From an uncultured Bacteroidales bacterium (GTDB lineage Bacteria > Bacteroidota > Bacteroidia > Bacteroidales > UBA932), in assembly GCA_900544815.1 (NCBI GenBank), contig UQWT01000058.1:1-12714 (forward strand): a stretch of DNA of 12,714 nucleotides, given 5' to 3'. Position 1 is the stretch's first letter, and each line of letters starts with the position of its first letter. The notes beneath the pieces are model-generated. The model was not told where the DNA came from and did no database searches. It worked only from the letters and a program-made list of their open reading frames with translations. The position numbers and the translations under genes were made by a program. This document shows positions 1 through 8,474 of the stretch, in pieces.

Positions 1-336
1 GCTATCTGTAACGGGTGCAGGAAATTGTGGTATTGTAATGTTTTGGGCTACAATCTCCGTAAAGTAGCGGTCTGTTCCGTCCTGACCTCTGAACTTGCTG
101 TACCGCAGCTTGCCTGTAACCTCTATGTAGGCTCCCTTTTTTATTCTGTCGGGAAACAGAATCTTTGAATTCCAAGCAACTATATTGTGCCATGTAACCT
201 CCTCTTTTATCTCGGAGTCTCTTTTCCTTATAAGTTCTGTTGTTGCCATGGTAAATCTTACCCCTTTTGTGCCTGCTTCTGTTAATATGGGCTTTGGATC
301 AATTCCAACATTCCCCTTCAAAACCACTTTGTTCAT
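1..336 (-). CDS. ssb: Single-stranded DNA-binding protein SSB (3' end cut off by window edge)
   Basis: Cytoplasmic protein that coats single-stranded DNA during replication, recombination and repair. The minus-strand frame opens at an ATG (334-336) and stays open for 112 codons to the window edge. It begins MNKVVLKGNVGIDPKP and shows the SSB OB-fold pattern: an N-terminal strand with a GN-G-DP motif, a middle WHNIVAW segment (about residues 49-55), the GAYIEVTGKLR segment (about 68-78), and a YFTEIVAQNI strand (about 91-100). These match the usual SSB landmarks in order and spacing. The flexible C-terminus and its acidic tip lie outside the window and cannot be assessed. The start is supported by a strong Shine-Dalgarno sequence. 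The gene is divergent from the lipoprotein gene at 597. Identification is from family motifs, with no search run. Confidence 0.93.
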   Translation of the reverse strand, partial: MNKVVLKGNVGIDPKPILTEAGTKGVRFTMATTELIRKRDSEIKEEVTWHNIVAWNSKILFPDRIKKGAYIEVTGKLRYSKFRGQDGTDRYFTEIVAQNITIPQFPAPVTDS

Positions 337-340
337 CTTA

Positions 341-349
341 CCCTCCTTT
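341..349 (-). promoter_or_regulatory. Strong Shine-Dalgarno sequence of ssb
   Basis: On the minus strand this reads AAAGGAGGG, followed by TAAG and the ATG of ssb. This is near-perfect complementarity to the 16S rRNA tail, whereas most other starts in this window lack a Shine-Dalgarno sequence. It fixes the start codon of ssb. Confidence 0.75.
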
Positions 350-368
350 ATGTTTGATTTTTTTGCTG

Positions 369-376
369 CAAATATC
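369..376 (-). promoter_or_regulatory. Possible -7 element of ssb
   Basis: The minus strand reads GATATTTG followed by CAGC, one mismatch from the Bacteroidota -7 consensus TAnnTTTG. It would give a leader of about 30 nt. No clear TTG -33 box lies 17-23 nt upstream, so the call is weak. Confidence 0.3.
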
Positions 377-531
377 CGCTTTATGGTAACGTAAAATGTA
401 AAGTAAATTTGTGATTCGGATATTTTACGGTTGTGTACGTATAAAACATGGTCTGCTGCGGGATGTTTGCTATTTATGATAAAATTATGTTAAGAATTGT
501 AAATATATATACCTTATAATTGAAAAAATTC

Positions 532-539
532 TATATTTG
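532..539 (+). promoter_or_regulatory. Possible -7 promoter element for the lipoprotein gene at 597
   Basis: TATATTTG matches TAnnTTTG exactly and would start transcription about 53 nt before the ATG at 597. The -33 box is not recognisable at the usual spacing. A second match, TAAATTTG at 404-411, is further away and also lacks a -33 box. The rest of the 337-596 spacer is AT-rich and holds no credible gene. Confidence 0.4.
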
Positions 540-596
540 AAGGTTATTCACATTGATAAATGTTATATTGATATTTATATATAAAGCGTTTATACT

Positions 597-1505
597 ATGT
601 TTTGTACAATTGGCAAATCTGTTAGAACAGTTTTTTTATCCGTAGTTGCCGCTGTTGTATGCAGTTGCGGTTCTTTTGTTGAAAATTCTCAAAAATATAG
701 ATCCTTACAGGCTAAATGCGATTCGCTCCAACATATTTCCGGCATTCAGACTCAAGATTTAGATGAGGCCTTTGCGGCTCTTAATGAGATAGAAAACGGA
801 TTGAAGAATATTAGAGAGAGTGAGAATATTCTTGCAATAAAATCGCAGCAGGGTTTGGAAGTCCCGGAGGATAGTAGAAGAAAGATTCAGGATGATATTT
901 CTGCCATAGGCGGAGCTATAAGACAGTATCAAGATGAGATACAGAGGCTTAAAGAGAATAGCAAGATTAAATCCGCAGAGTTTAAAAAGCGCCTGTCTGC
1001 AATGCAGAGAGAACTTAATGAAAAGATGTCTTTGATTACGGATTTGCAGAGGCAATTGGAGGAGAAGGAGAAGATTATTATGGTGAAATCCGAACAGATT
1101 AACGATTTGGATAAGATTGTGAGTGACCTTAAATCCAATGTCGCAGATCTGAATGTAGAGAGCAGCGCCCTCAAAGAGAAGGTAAAGAGCCAGGAGAGGG
1201 AGCTTTACAGCGTCTTCTATATTGTGGGTTCAAAACAGGAACTTATTACTGCCGGAGTTCTAACCAAAGGGGGGTTGTTCAAATCTTCCAAAGTCTCCTA
1301 TCAAGCGGAAAAAGACGCTTTTGTGAAGATAGATTACAGAGAGATAAATACAATAAACACCAATGCGCCTAAAGCAAAGGTATTGTCTGTTCATCCAAAA
1401 GGGACATACTCTATGGAGAAGGTTGGAGATGAGGTGCTGCTTACAATCTCAGATCCCGATGAATTTTGGGAACAGACGAAATATCTTGTAATTCAGATTA
1501 ATTAA
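597..1505 (+). CDS. Coiled-coil lipoprotein, possibly Cbp1-type adhesin family
   Basis: A 302-residue envelope protein. Residues 1-23 form a lipoprotein signal peptide with a basic start and a hydrophobic core FLSVVAAVV. Cys24 in the context VCSC-GS is the probable lipidated residue; Cys22 is the alternative. Residues of about 30-200 are rich in Glu, Lys, Gln and Leu with heptad-like spacing, indicating a long coiled coil. Residues of about 202-302 form a compact C-terminal domain starting ELYSVFYIVGSKQELITAG. This long-coil plus YxxGxKxEL layout resembles a Bacteroidota lipoprotein family that includes collagen-binding Cbp1-like proteins. That link is from memory and uncertain, so I assign no function. 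No Shine-Dalgarno sequence precedes the ATG. The dcp-like gene starts 12 nt after the stop, so co-transcription is likely. Confidence 0.8.
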   Translation: MFCTIGKSVRTVFLSVVAAVVCSCGSFVENSQKYRSLQAKCDSLQHISGIQTQDLDEAFAALNEIENGLKNIRESENILAIKSQQGLEVPEDSRRKIQDDISAIGGAIRQYQDEIQRLKENSKIKSAEFKKRLSAMQRELNEKMSLITDLQRQLEEKEKIIMVKSEQINDLDKIVSDLKSNVADLNVESSALKEKVKSQERELYSVFYIVGSKQELITAGVLTKGGLFKSSKVSYQAEKDAFVKIDYREINTINTNAPKAKVLSVHPKGTYSMEKVGDEVLLTISDPDEFWEQTKYLVIQIN

Positions 1506-1517
1506 CCATAAAAACTT

Positions 1518-3614
1518 ATGAACAAAAAGTTACTTCTAATTGCAGTCATAGTTGCTGCATTATTTAATTCATGTAAAGACAAAGAGATGAGCAATCCAAT
1601 TCTTGCGGAGTCCGGAAATCCTTACGGAGCTCCTGCTTTTGACAAAATTACGGAGGATGACTATCTTCCGGCTTTTAAAATAGCGTTGGAGGAGGCAAAG
1701 GCAGATATCAATGCTATTGTAAGAAATACAGATGCCCCTAATTTTAATAACACTATCAAGGAGCTGGCATACGCAGGAGAGAATCTTGGTAAGGTACAGG
1801 GTCTCTTCTTTAATATCAATGAGGCAAATACCTCAGATAAGATGCAACAGATCGCAAAGGAGGTCTCCCCTTTGCTTACAGAGTTCTCAACATCAATTGT
1901 CATGAACGATTCATTGTTCATGCGTGTGAAAACTGTCTACGATATGAGAGACTCCTTAAACTTGGACAAAGAGGATGCGAGATTGTTGGAGAAGATCTAT
2001 AAATCATTTGCAGAGAATGGTGCAAATCTTCCTGCAGACAAAAAGGAGGAGTACAAGCAGGTACTTCAGAAACTTTCGCTTGCAAGCCTTAAATTCAGTG
2101 AAAATGTGCTTGCTGCAACAAATGCCTTTATATTGAACATCACAGATTCAACAGATCTTGCAGGTCTCCCCCAATTTGTTATAGACGGAGCTGCACTCGA
2201 GGCAAAAAACAGAGGTCTTGAGGGGTGGGCCATTACCCTGCAATACCCAAGCATGGGCCCATTCATGCAGTACTCAGAAAACAGAACTTTAAAGGAGAAG
2301 GTATGGAGAGCATACAATACAAGAGCAATTGGCGGCGAATTTGACAATCAGTCTGTAGTAAAGGAGATAATAGGGCTTAGAATAAAGGCTGCAAATATTA
2401 TGGGATTCCCAACATACGCAGATATGGCCCTTAGAGACAGAATGGCGAAGAATGCAGAGACTGTAAACTCATTCCTTGCAGATCTTTTGGATAAATCTCT
2501 TCCATACGCAAAGAGGGATGTTGAGGCGATTCAGAAATATGCAAACGAGAACGGTTTTGAGGGCAAACTGATGCCTTGGGATTTCAGCTATTATTCAGAA
2601 AAGTTGAAGCATGAGAAGTACTCCATCAATGATGAACTTCTCAAACCATACTTCAAATTGGAGAATGTAATAGATGCTGTTTTCCATTTGGCAGATACAC
2701 TTTACGGACTTAAGTTCCAACCAATAGAGGGTGTTCCTGTATATCACAAAGATGTTAAAGTATACGATGTTAAGGATGCAAACGGACGCCACATGGCACT
2801 TTTCTATGCAGATTTCTTCCCACGCGAGAGCAAAAGAGGTGGTGCATGGATGACATCTTTCCGCGAGCAGGGATTTACAAAAGATGGCAAGACAGAGGAG
2901 AGACCGTTTATCTCCATTGTGACAAACTTTACAAAGCCAACCGAAACAGAACCATCTTTGCTAACATTTGATGAGGTGACAACATTCCTTCATGAGTTTG
3001 GTCATGCTCTTCACGGTATTTTGGCCGAGGGAAAATACTCCACAATAACAGGAACCAATGTGGCAAGAGATTTTGTTGAGCTTCCATCTCAGATTATGGA
3101 GAACTGGGCAACAGAGAAAGAGTATCTTGCCTCATTCGCTAAGAATTATAAGACAGGTGAGGTTATTCCCGACGAATTGGTAGATAAGATTGTTGCTGCC
3201 AAGAACTATAATAACGGCTATGCGAGCGTGCGCCAGCTTTCATTTGGTATTGGCGATATGGCATGGCATTCATTAACAGAGGTCCCTTCTGAGTCTGTAA
3301 TAGATTTTGAGAAGAAAGCCACTGCTAAAACTCAGATAATGCCGTATATAGAGGGTACTGCAATAGCCCCTTCATTCAGCCATATCTTTGCCGGCGGTTA
3401 TTCGGCAGGATATTACTCGTACAAATGGGCAGAGGTTCTCGAAGCAGATGCTTTTGAACTGTTTAAAGAGAAGGGCGTCTTTAATAAGGAGGTAGCAGAC
3501 AGTTTTCGCGAAAATATATTATCTAAAGGTGATCTTGAGGATGCCGATGTGCTATACAGGAACTTCCGCGGAAGGGATCCGGAGCCTGAGGCTTTATTAA
3601 AACGTCTCCAGTAA
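1518..3614 (+). CDS. dcp: M3 family zinc metallopeptidase, peptidyl-dipeptidase Dcp type, lipoprotein
   Basis: A 698-residue zinc peptidase, full length for the Dcp/oligopeptidase A family, which removes C-terminal dipeptides from short peptides. The zinc site is complete. HEFGH lies at residues 492-496, so His492 and His496 are ligands and Glu493 is the catalytic base. The third ligand is Glu521 in DFVELPSQ, exactly 25 residues after the second His, as expected for M3. The family C-terminal block SHIFAGGYSAGYYSYKWAEV follows and contributes substrate-binding His and Tyr residues. The N-terminus has a signal peptide ending ALFNSC, so Cys19 is probably lipidated and the enzyme is anchored in the envelope. 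The next residues, KDKE, are charged. There is no Shine-Dalgarno sequence. The gene lies 12 nt behind the coiled-coil lipoprotein gene and ends at a bidirectional terminator. Exact specificity (dipeptidyl carboxypeptidase versus oligopeptidase) is inferred. Confidence 0.93.
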   Translation: MNKKLLLIAVIVAALFNSCKDKEMSNPILAESGNPYGAPAFDKITEDDYLPAFKIALEEAKADINAIVRNTDAPNFNNTIKELAYAGENLGKVQGLFFNINEANTSDKMQQIAKEVSPLLTEFSTSIVMNDSLFMRVKTVYDMRDSLNLDKEDARLLEKIYKSFAENGANLPADKKEEYKQVLQKLSLASLKFSENVLAATNAFILNITDSTDLAGLPQFVIDGAALEAKNRGLEGWAITLQYPSMGPFMQYSENRTLKEKVWRAYNTRAIGGEFDNQSVVKEIIGLRIKAANIMGFPTYADMALRDRMAKNAETVNSFLADLLDKSLPYAKRDVEAIQKYANENGFEGKLMPWDFSYYSEKLKHEKYSINDELLKPYFKLENVIDAVFHLADTLYGLKFQPIEGVPVYHKDVKVYDVKDANGRHMALFYADFFPRESKRGGAWMTSFREQGFTKDGKTEERPFISIVTNFTKPTETEPSLLTFDEVTTFLHEFGHALHGILAEGKYSTITGTNVARDFVELPSQIMENWATEKEYLASFAKNYKTGEVIPDELVDKIVAAKNYNNGYASVRQLSFGIGDMAWHSLTEVPSESVIDFEKKATAKTQIMPYIEGTAIAPSFSHIFAGGYSAGYYSYKWAEVLEADAFELFKEKGVFNKEVADSFRENILSKGDLEDADVLYRNFRGRDPEPEALLKRLQ

Positions 3615-3631
3615 AATTTACATAGATATCA

Positions 3632-3668
3632 AAAAAATGGATGGTTCTCAACGAGCCATCCATTTTTT
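3632..3668. terminator. Bidirectional intrinsic terminator between dcp and nifJ
   Basis: A 16-bp stem (3632-3647 with 3653-3668, one G-T pair) closes a 5-nt loop TCAAC. The outer part of the stem is an A run on the left and a T run on the right, so it gives a hairpin plus U-tail for both converging transcripts. It lies between the dcp stop (3614) and the nifJ stop (3688). Confidence 0.88.
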
Positions 3669-3687
3669 ATTTAACTATAAGTGCAGA

Positions 3688-6600
3688 CTATTTTGCAAGT
3701 CTCTTGTATGAGTCTAAACGAAGTTTTGCAAACTCCTCTGTGAGCTTGAATAACTCTGCAGCCTCATTAGGGAAAGTCTTGCTCAAAGAAGCAAATCTTA
3801 CCTCACCTTTTAGGTAATCCTGGAATTTACTCCAATCAGGCTCTTTGCTATCCAATGTGAATGGGTTCTTGCCCTCAGCTTCAAGATCCGGATTGAATCT
3901 GTAAAGATGCCAGTAACCGCATTCAACAGCATTCTTCTCCTCTTTCTGGCTGTGTCCCATTCCTGCTTTAAGACCATGGTTGATACATGGAGCGTATGCA
4001 ATGATCAAAGATGGGCCGTTGTGAGCCTCTGCCTCTTTGATTGCGTTAAGGAACTGTGCCTGGCTTGCGCCCATTGCAACCTGTGCTACATATACATAAC
4101 CGTAGCTCATTGCCATCATTCCAAGATCTTTCTTACGTATCTTCTTACCTGATGTCGCAAATTTGGCTACTGCACCGGCAGGGGTAGATTTAGATGACTG
4201 TCCACCGGTATTTGAGTAAACCTCGGTATCAAGAACAAGTACATTTACATTCTCTCCTGAAGCAAGCACATGATCCAATCCGCCGTATCCAATATCGTAA
4301 GCCCAACCGTCACCACCAATTATCCACTGACTGCGTGGTACAAGAAGATCCTTGTACTCAAGAAGCTGCTGGCATATATCGCAGTTGCACTCCTTCATCA
4401 TAGGGATAATCTTCTCTGCAATCTCTTTGGTCTTCTCTACATTCTCTTTGTTGCTCAACCACTCTGCAAACAGTGCCTTAAGCTCTGCAGAGCAGCAGTT
4501 GCACTCAAGACCATCTGCCATTAGTTTTGCAACAGTCTCTCTTAGTCTCTGTGAACCTAATCTTAGACCAAGTCCAAACTCGGCGTTGTCCTCAAACAGT
4601 GAGTTTGCCCATGCCGGACCTCTGCCGTTCTTGTCCTTGCAGTATGGAGATGCAGGGAATGAGCCACTGTAGATTGAACTACATCCTGTAGCGTTGGCAA
4701 CTATCATTCTGTCTCCGAATAGCTGGGTAATTGCTTTAATATATGGTGTTTCGCCGCAACCTGCGCAAGCGCCGGAGAACTCGAACAATGGCTGAGAGAA
4801 CTGGGAGTTCTTAACATTCTGAGCCTTAGGGGCTATATCATCTTTATAACCTACATGTGTATTCAGATAATCAAAGTTAGCCTGTTCTGCAAGCTGTGTA
4901 TCTGCAGGCTCCATAACCAAAGCCTTGTTCTTTGCAGGACAAACATCTGCGCAGTTGCCGCAACCTGTACAGTCAAGCGGATCTACCTGCATTGTAAATG
5001 ACAACCCCTTGAATGCCGGGCCGTTTGCAGCAGCCTTCTTAAGTGCTGCAGGTGCTTTGGCAGCCTCCTCTTCTGTAGTAAGGAAAGGACGGATTGCTGC
5101 GTGAGGGCATACAAACGAACACTGGTTACACTGAATACAGTTTTCAGGAATCCATGCAGGAATATGTGTTGCAATGCCACGTTTTTCAAATGCCGCTGTT
5201 CCGGCAGGAATTGTTCCATCTGCATGGTCTTTAAAGGCACTTACAGGAAGGTCTATTCCGCATTGTGCGTTAACTACATCTGCAACATTCTTAACCCACT
5301 CCGGAGCAAGACGCTTAACTGTCTCTGGTTCAAATTTAGAGATGTTTATGTTCTTCCACTCTGTAGGGATCTCTACTTTAACATACTCGCCGCCCCTGTC
5401 TACAGCTGCGTAGTTCATATTGACAATATTCTCACCCTTCTTGCCGTAGCTCTTGTCTATGGCTTTCTTCATCTGTGCAACTGCAAGGTCGTAAGGGATG
5501 ATATTGGTGATTTTAAAGAATGCAGACTGAAGTATTGTGTTGGTTCTGTTTCCAAGTCCAATCTCCTCTGCGATCTTTGTTGCGTTTATAATGTAAAGAG
5601 TAACATTCTTTTTAGCTATGATGGCCTTAACATGATCCGGTATTCTTTCAAGTGTCTCCTCAACGCTCCACAAACTGTTCAGCAACATGGTGCCGTTCTT
5701 CTTTATGCCTCTGAGAACATCGTATTTGCTTAGGTAAGATGTAACATGGCATGCGACAAAGTCCGGTGTAGATACCAAATATGGAGAGGTGATAGGAAGG
5801 TCTCCAAATCTAAGATGAGAGCAGGTAAATCCGCCAGATTTCTTTGAATCGTAGTCGAAGTATGCCTGACAATACTTAGGGGTGTTGTTACCTATGATCT
5901 TAATGGTGTTCTTGTTAGCACCAACAGTACCGTCTGAACCAAGTCCAAAGAACTTACACTCATATGTACCCGGTTTGGCAAGAGAGATCTCCTCCTCTAC
6001 GTTGAGAGACTTGAATGTAACATCGTCAACAATACCAATTGTAAAGTCGTTCTTAGGCTCTTTTGCCTTAAGGTTCTCGTATACAGCAAGTACTTGTGCA
6101 GGAGAGGTATCTTTAGAAGACAGACCGTAACGGCCTCCAACAACCTTTATCTTTGAACCTGCCTCTGCAAGGACACTTTTTACATCCAAATATAGAGGTT
6201 CTCCAACTGCACCAGGCTCTTTTGTCCTATCTAAGACAGCAATTCTTTTAACGCTCTCAGGCAATACTCTCATGAAATATTTAGATGAGAAAGGTCTGTA
6301 AAGTCTTACTGTAAGAACTCCAACTTTCTCCCCTTTAGCCATAAGGTAATCAACAGCCTCTTTTGCAGTCTCTGTAACAGAACCCATGGCTACAATTACA
6401 TTCTCGGCATCTGCTGCTCCGTAGTAATCGAAAGGAAGATATTTACGTCCTGTAATCTCTCCAACTTCACCCATATATCTTGCAACAATATCCGGAACGG
6501 CCTCGTAGTAGGTATTGCAAGCCTCTCTGTTCTGGAAATAGACATCTGCATTCTGTGCAGTACCCTTTGTAACAGGGTCGTTAGGATTCAATCCTCTTGC

Positions 6601-7218
6601 ACGGAATTTGGCAAGTGATTTGGTGCTTATAAGTTTCTTGAGTTCGTCCTGATCTATATCCTCTATTTTCTGAATTTCGTGCGAAGTTCTAAATCCGTCA
6701 AAGAAGTGAACAAAAGGAACAGATGATTTTAATGTAGCAAGGTGTGCGACAGCTGCAAGATCCAAAGCCTCCTGTACGCTGGCAGATGCAAGCATTGCAA
6801 AACCTGTCTGACGGGTTGCCATAACATCCTGATGGTCTCCGAAAATGGAGAGTGCATGAGATGCAAGTGCTCTTGCAGAAACATGGAACACTGCAGGAAG
6901 AAGCTCACCTGCAATCTTGTACATATTAGGAATCATCAATAGCAATCCCTGAGATGCGGTAAATGTGGTTGTAAGCACACCGGCCTGCAAAGATCCATGA
7001 ACAGCACCTGCGGCGCCACCTTCACTCTGCATCTCTACAACTTTTACCTTTTCTCCAAAAATGTTAGTTTTGCCGTAGGCTGCCCACTCATCAACAAGTT
7101 CGGCCATGGTTGATGATGGTGTGATAGGATAAATAGCTGCAAGTTCCGAGAACATATAAGCAACATGTGCTGCAGCATAGTTACCATCACAGGTAATAAA
7201 TGTTTTCTCTTTAGCCAT
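3688..7218 (-). CDS. nifJ: Pyruvate:ferredoxin (flavodoxin) oxidoreductase, one-chain form
   Basis: Cytoplasmic enzyme that converts pyruvate plus CoA to acetyl-CoA, CO2 and reduced ferredoxin in anaerobes. At 1176 residues it is the usual one-chain homodimeric form. Domain order is canonical. The N-terminal pyruvate domain has YPITPSS at 30-36, with Thr33, Glu66 and Arg116 matching active-site positions of the Desulfovibrio africanus enzyme. A ferredoxin-like domain carries two 4Fe-4S sets, Cys694/697/700/704 and Cys750/753/756/760. The proximal-cluster cysteines are Cys818, Cys821, Cys846 and Cys1078, with family spacing. Thiamine diphosphate binding is shown by GGDGWAYD (Asp970-Gly971) and Asn1003 in VYSNTGGQ. 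No key residue is missing. fabD lies upstream on the same strand, but a hairpin and a likely separate promoter lie between them. The gene ends at a convergent terminator. Confidence 0.98.
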   Translation of the reverse strand: MAKEKTFITCDGNYAAAHVAYMFSELAAIYPITPSSTMAELVDEWAAYGKTNIFGEKVKVVEMQSEGGAAGAVHGSLQAGVLTTTFTASQGLLLMIPNMYKIAGELLPAVFHVSARALASHALSIFGDHQDVMATRQTGFAMLASASVQEALDLAAVAHLATLKSSVPFVHFFDGFRTSHEIQKIEDIDQDELKKLISTKSLAKFRARGLNPNDPVTKGTAQNADVYFQNREACNTYYEAVPDIVARYMGEVGEITGRKYLPFDYYGAADAENVIVAMGSVTETAKEAVDYLMAKGEKVGVLTVRLYRPFSSKYFMRVLPESVKRIAVLDRTKEPGAVGEPLYLDVKSVLAEAGSKIKVVGGRYGLSSKDTSPAQVLAVYENLKAKEPKNDFTIGIVDDVTFKSLNVEEEISLAKPGTYECKFFGLGSDGTVGANKNTIKIIGNNTPKYCQAYFDYDSKKSGGFTCSHLRFGDLPITSPYLVSTPDFVACHVTSYLSKYDVLRGIKKNGTMLLNSLWSVEETLERIPDHVKAIIAKKNVTLYIINATKIAEEIGLGNRTNTILQSAFFKITNIIPYDLAVAQMKKAIDKSYGKKGENIVNMNYAAVDRGGEYVKVEIPTEWKNINISKFEPETVKRLAPEWVKNVADVVNAQCGIDLPVSAFKDHADGTIPAGTAAFEKRGIATHIPAWIPENCIQCNQCSFVCPHAAIRPFLTTEEEAAKAPAALKKAAANGPAFKGLSFTMQVDPLDCTGCGNCADVCPAKNKALVMEPADTQLAEQANFDYLNTHVGYKDDIAPKAQNVKNSQFSQPLFEFSGACAGCGETPYIKAITQLFGDRMIVANATGCSSIYSGSFPASPYCKDKNGRGPAWANSLFEDNAEFGLGLRLGSQRLRETVAKLMADGLECNCCSAELKALFAEWLSNKENVEKTKEIAEKIIPMMKECNCDICQQLLEYKDLLVPRSQWIIGGDGWAYDIGYGGLDHVLASGENVNVLVLDTEVYSNTGGQSSKSTPAGAVAKFATSGKKIRKKDLGMMAMSYGYVYVAQVAMGASQAQFLNAIKEAEAHNGPSLIIAYAPCINHGLKAGMGHSQKEEKNAVECGYWHLYRFNPDLEAEGKNPFTLDSKEPDWSKFQDYLKGEVRFASLSKTFPNEAAELFKLTEEFAKLRLDSYKRLAK

Positions 7219-7272
7219 ATCTTATTGTTAAAAATATTTTTGTTGTTTTAGTATTTATAAAAACATAGCGAC

Positions 7273-7307
7273 TATTTAGGTGTAATTAGTCTAAATAACC
7301 GTTATTT
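7273..7307. repeat. Overlapping inverted repeats in the nifJ leader
   Basis: TATTTAG (7273-7279) is the reverse complement of CTAAATA (7291-7297). AAATAAC (7293-7299) is the reverse complement of GTTATTT (7301-7307), with one base between arms. The two pairings share bases 7293-7297 and so exclude each other. If the promoter at 7388-7417 is right, both lie in the roughly 165-nt untranslated leader of nifJ. The arms are AT-rich and weak, so function is a guess. Confidence 0.4.
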
Positions 7308-7387
7308 GATATTAAATTCATATAAAAATGGGTACTGCGCTTAATAATTGTAAGTTACTCAACGCAATACAAGCCCTATTATCCACC

Positions 7388-7417
7388 CAAAATTAAATAA
7401 AAACCGCCATATTCCAA
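7388..7417 (-). promoter_or_regulatory. Likely nifJ promoter
   Basis: On the minus strand TTG (7417-7415) is followed, after 19 nt, by TAATTTTG (7395-7388). This fits the Bacteroidota -33/-7 consensus in sequence and spacing. Transcription would start near 7384, leaving a long leader before the ATG at 7218. Confidence 0.5.
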
Positions 7418-7444
7418 TAATTTTGTCTTATAATATAACAAACC

Positions 7445-7472
7445 TCCCGACAAAAACCATAATTTGTCGGGA
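7445..7472 (-). terminator. Probable fabD terminator hairpin
   Basis: A perfect 10-bp stem, TCCCGACAAA (7445-7454) with TTTGTCGGGA (7463-7472), encloses an 8-nt loop about 21 nt after the fabD stop codon. The following minus-strand sequence GGTTTGTTAT is only a poor U-tract, so termination may be partial. Confidence 0.5.
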
Positions 7473-7493
7473 AGCTAAAACTTCTTAAAAGCG

Positions 7494-8381
7494 CTATTGT
7501 CTGCCGCTTACTGCTGCTGCAGGTGAGATTTTGCCAATGAGTCCTTGAAGCACCTTGCCCGGACCTAATTCAACAAACTCCGTTGCACCGTCTTCTGTCA
7601 TCTTCTCAACTATCTGTGTCCATTTGACGGGGGCGGTGAGTTGGATTAGAAGGTTTTTCTTTATCTCTGCAGGATCTGTGTGTGGAAGTGCGTCTACATT
7701 CTGATACACAGGGCATACAGGTTTATTTATAACAGTAGATTCTATTGCCTCTGCAAGCTCTGCGCGAGCGGGTTCCATGAGTGGTGAGTGGAACGCCCCT
7801 CCAACCGGCAGTACAAGAGCCCTTTTTGCTTTTGCCTCTTTCAGTTTGGCGCAGGCTGTCTCCACAGCTGCTGTTTCTCCGGATATTACAACCTGTCCGT
7901 TGCAGTTATAATTTGCAGCAACAACAACACCTGCTCCGCTGTTTCTAACCTCCTCGCAAACATCCTCTATGGTTTTGTTGTCGAGACCCAAAATGGCTGC
8001 CATGGATGATGGTTTTGCCTCACATGCCTTCTGCATTGCCATAGCCCTTTTTGATACAAGAACAAGCCCGTCTTTAAAGCTCATTGCTCCGGCGGCTACC
8101 AACGCACTGAACTCTCCAAGAGAGTGTCCTGCAACCATATCCGGCTTAAAATCCTCTATGCATTTAGACAGAATTACAGAGTGGATGAATATTGCCGGTT
8201 GCGTTACCTTTGTCTGTTTAAGATCGTCTGCAGAACCTGTAAACATTATGTCTGTAATGCGGAATCCTAAAATCTCATTTGCCTCTTCAAACATCTGCTT
8301 AGCCAATGGGTTATTATCGTAAAGATCTCTTCCCATACCGGTGAATTGTGCACCTTGGCCCGGAAATACATAAGCTTTCAT
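7494..8381 (-). CDS. fabD: Malonyl-CoA:acyl carrier protein transacylase
   Basis: Cytoplasmic fatty acid synthesis enzyme that moves malonyl from CoA to acyl carrier protein, supplying malonyl-ACP for chain elongation. The 295-residue length is normal for the family. It starts MKAYVFPGQGAQFTGMG, the typical FabD opening. The nucleophile is Ser87 in GHSLGEFSAL. Arg112 in the SKRAMAMQ segment is placed to bind the malonyl carboxylate, and His198 in GAFHSPLM is the catalytic partner. The C-terminal block FVELGPGKVLQGL is also present, so the enzyme looks intact. No other fatty acid synthesis gene is adjacent. A promoter lies just upstream, divergent from tRNA-Arg, and a hairpin follows the stop, so it looks monocistronic. 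No Shine-Dalgarno sequence is present; the start is set by the conserved N-terminus. Confidence 0.97.
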   Translation of the reverse strand: MKAYVFPGQGAQFTGMGRDLYDNNPLAKQMFEEANEILGFRITDIMFTGSADDLKQTKVTQPAIFIHSVILSKCIEDFKPDMVAGHSLGEFSALVAAGAMSFKDGLVLVSKRAMAMQKACEAKPSSMAAILGLDNKTIEDVCEEVRNSGAGVVVAANYNCNGQVVISGETAAVETACAKLKEAKAKRALVLPVGGAFHSPLMEPARAELAEAIESTVINKPVCPVYQNVDALPHTDPAEIKKNLLIQLTAPVKWTQIVEKMTEDGATEFVELGPGKVLQGLIGKISPAAAVSGRQ

Positions 8382-8406
8382 ATCAAAAAAAGTATTAAAT
8401 TTGGTG

Positions 8407-8441
8407 CAAAGATAAGAAGCTGTTTAAATTTTTCTCACAAA
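8407..8441 (-). promoter_or_regulatory. fabD promoter
   Basis: The minus strand has TATCTTTG (8414-8407), an exact -7 match, followed by CACC. TTTG (8441-8438) lies 23 nt upstream as the -33 box, at the long end of the usual range. It gives a leader of about 22 nt and interleaves with the divergent tRNA-Arg promoter. Confidence 0.6.
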
Positions 8442-8454
8442 ATTTTTAAATTTG
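8421..8454 (+). promoter_or_regulatory. Probable tRNA-Arg promoter
   Basis: TAAATTTG at 8447-8454 matches the -7 consensus, and TGTTT at 8421-8425 is a partial -33 box 21 nt upstream. Predicted transcription starts near 8459, about 16 nt before the tRNA. Confidence 0.5.
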
Positions 8455-8474
8455 CGCCATCATAGAAGATAGTT

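Noticed and set aside
5101..5733. 210-codon open frame on the plus strand opposite nifJ
   Set aside because: It lies wholly antisense to a strongly conserved nifJ frame, has a cysteine- and leucine-rich shadow composition, and shows no ribosome site or recognisable domain.
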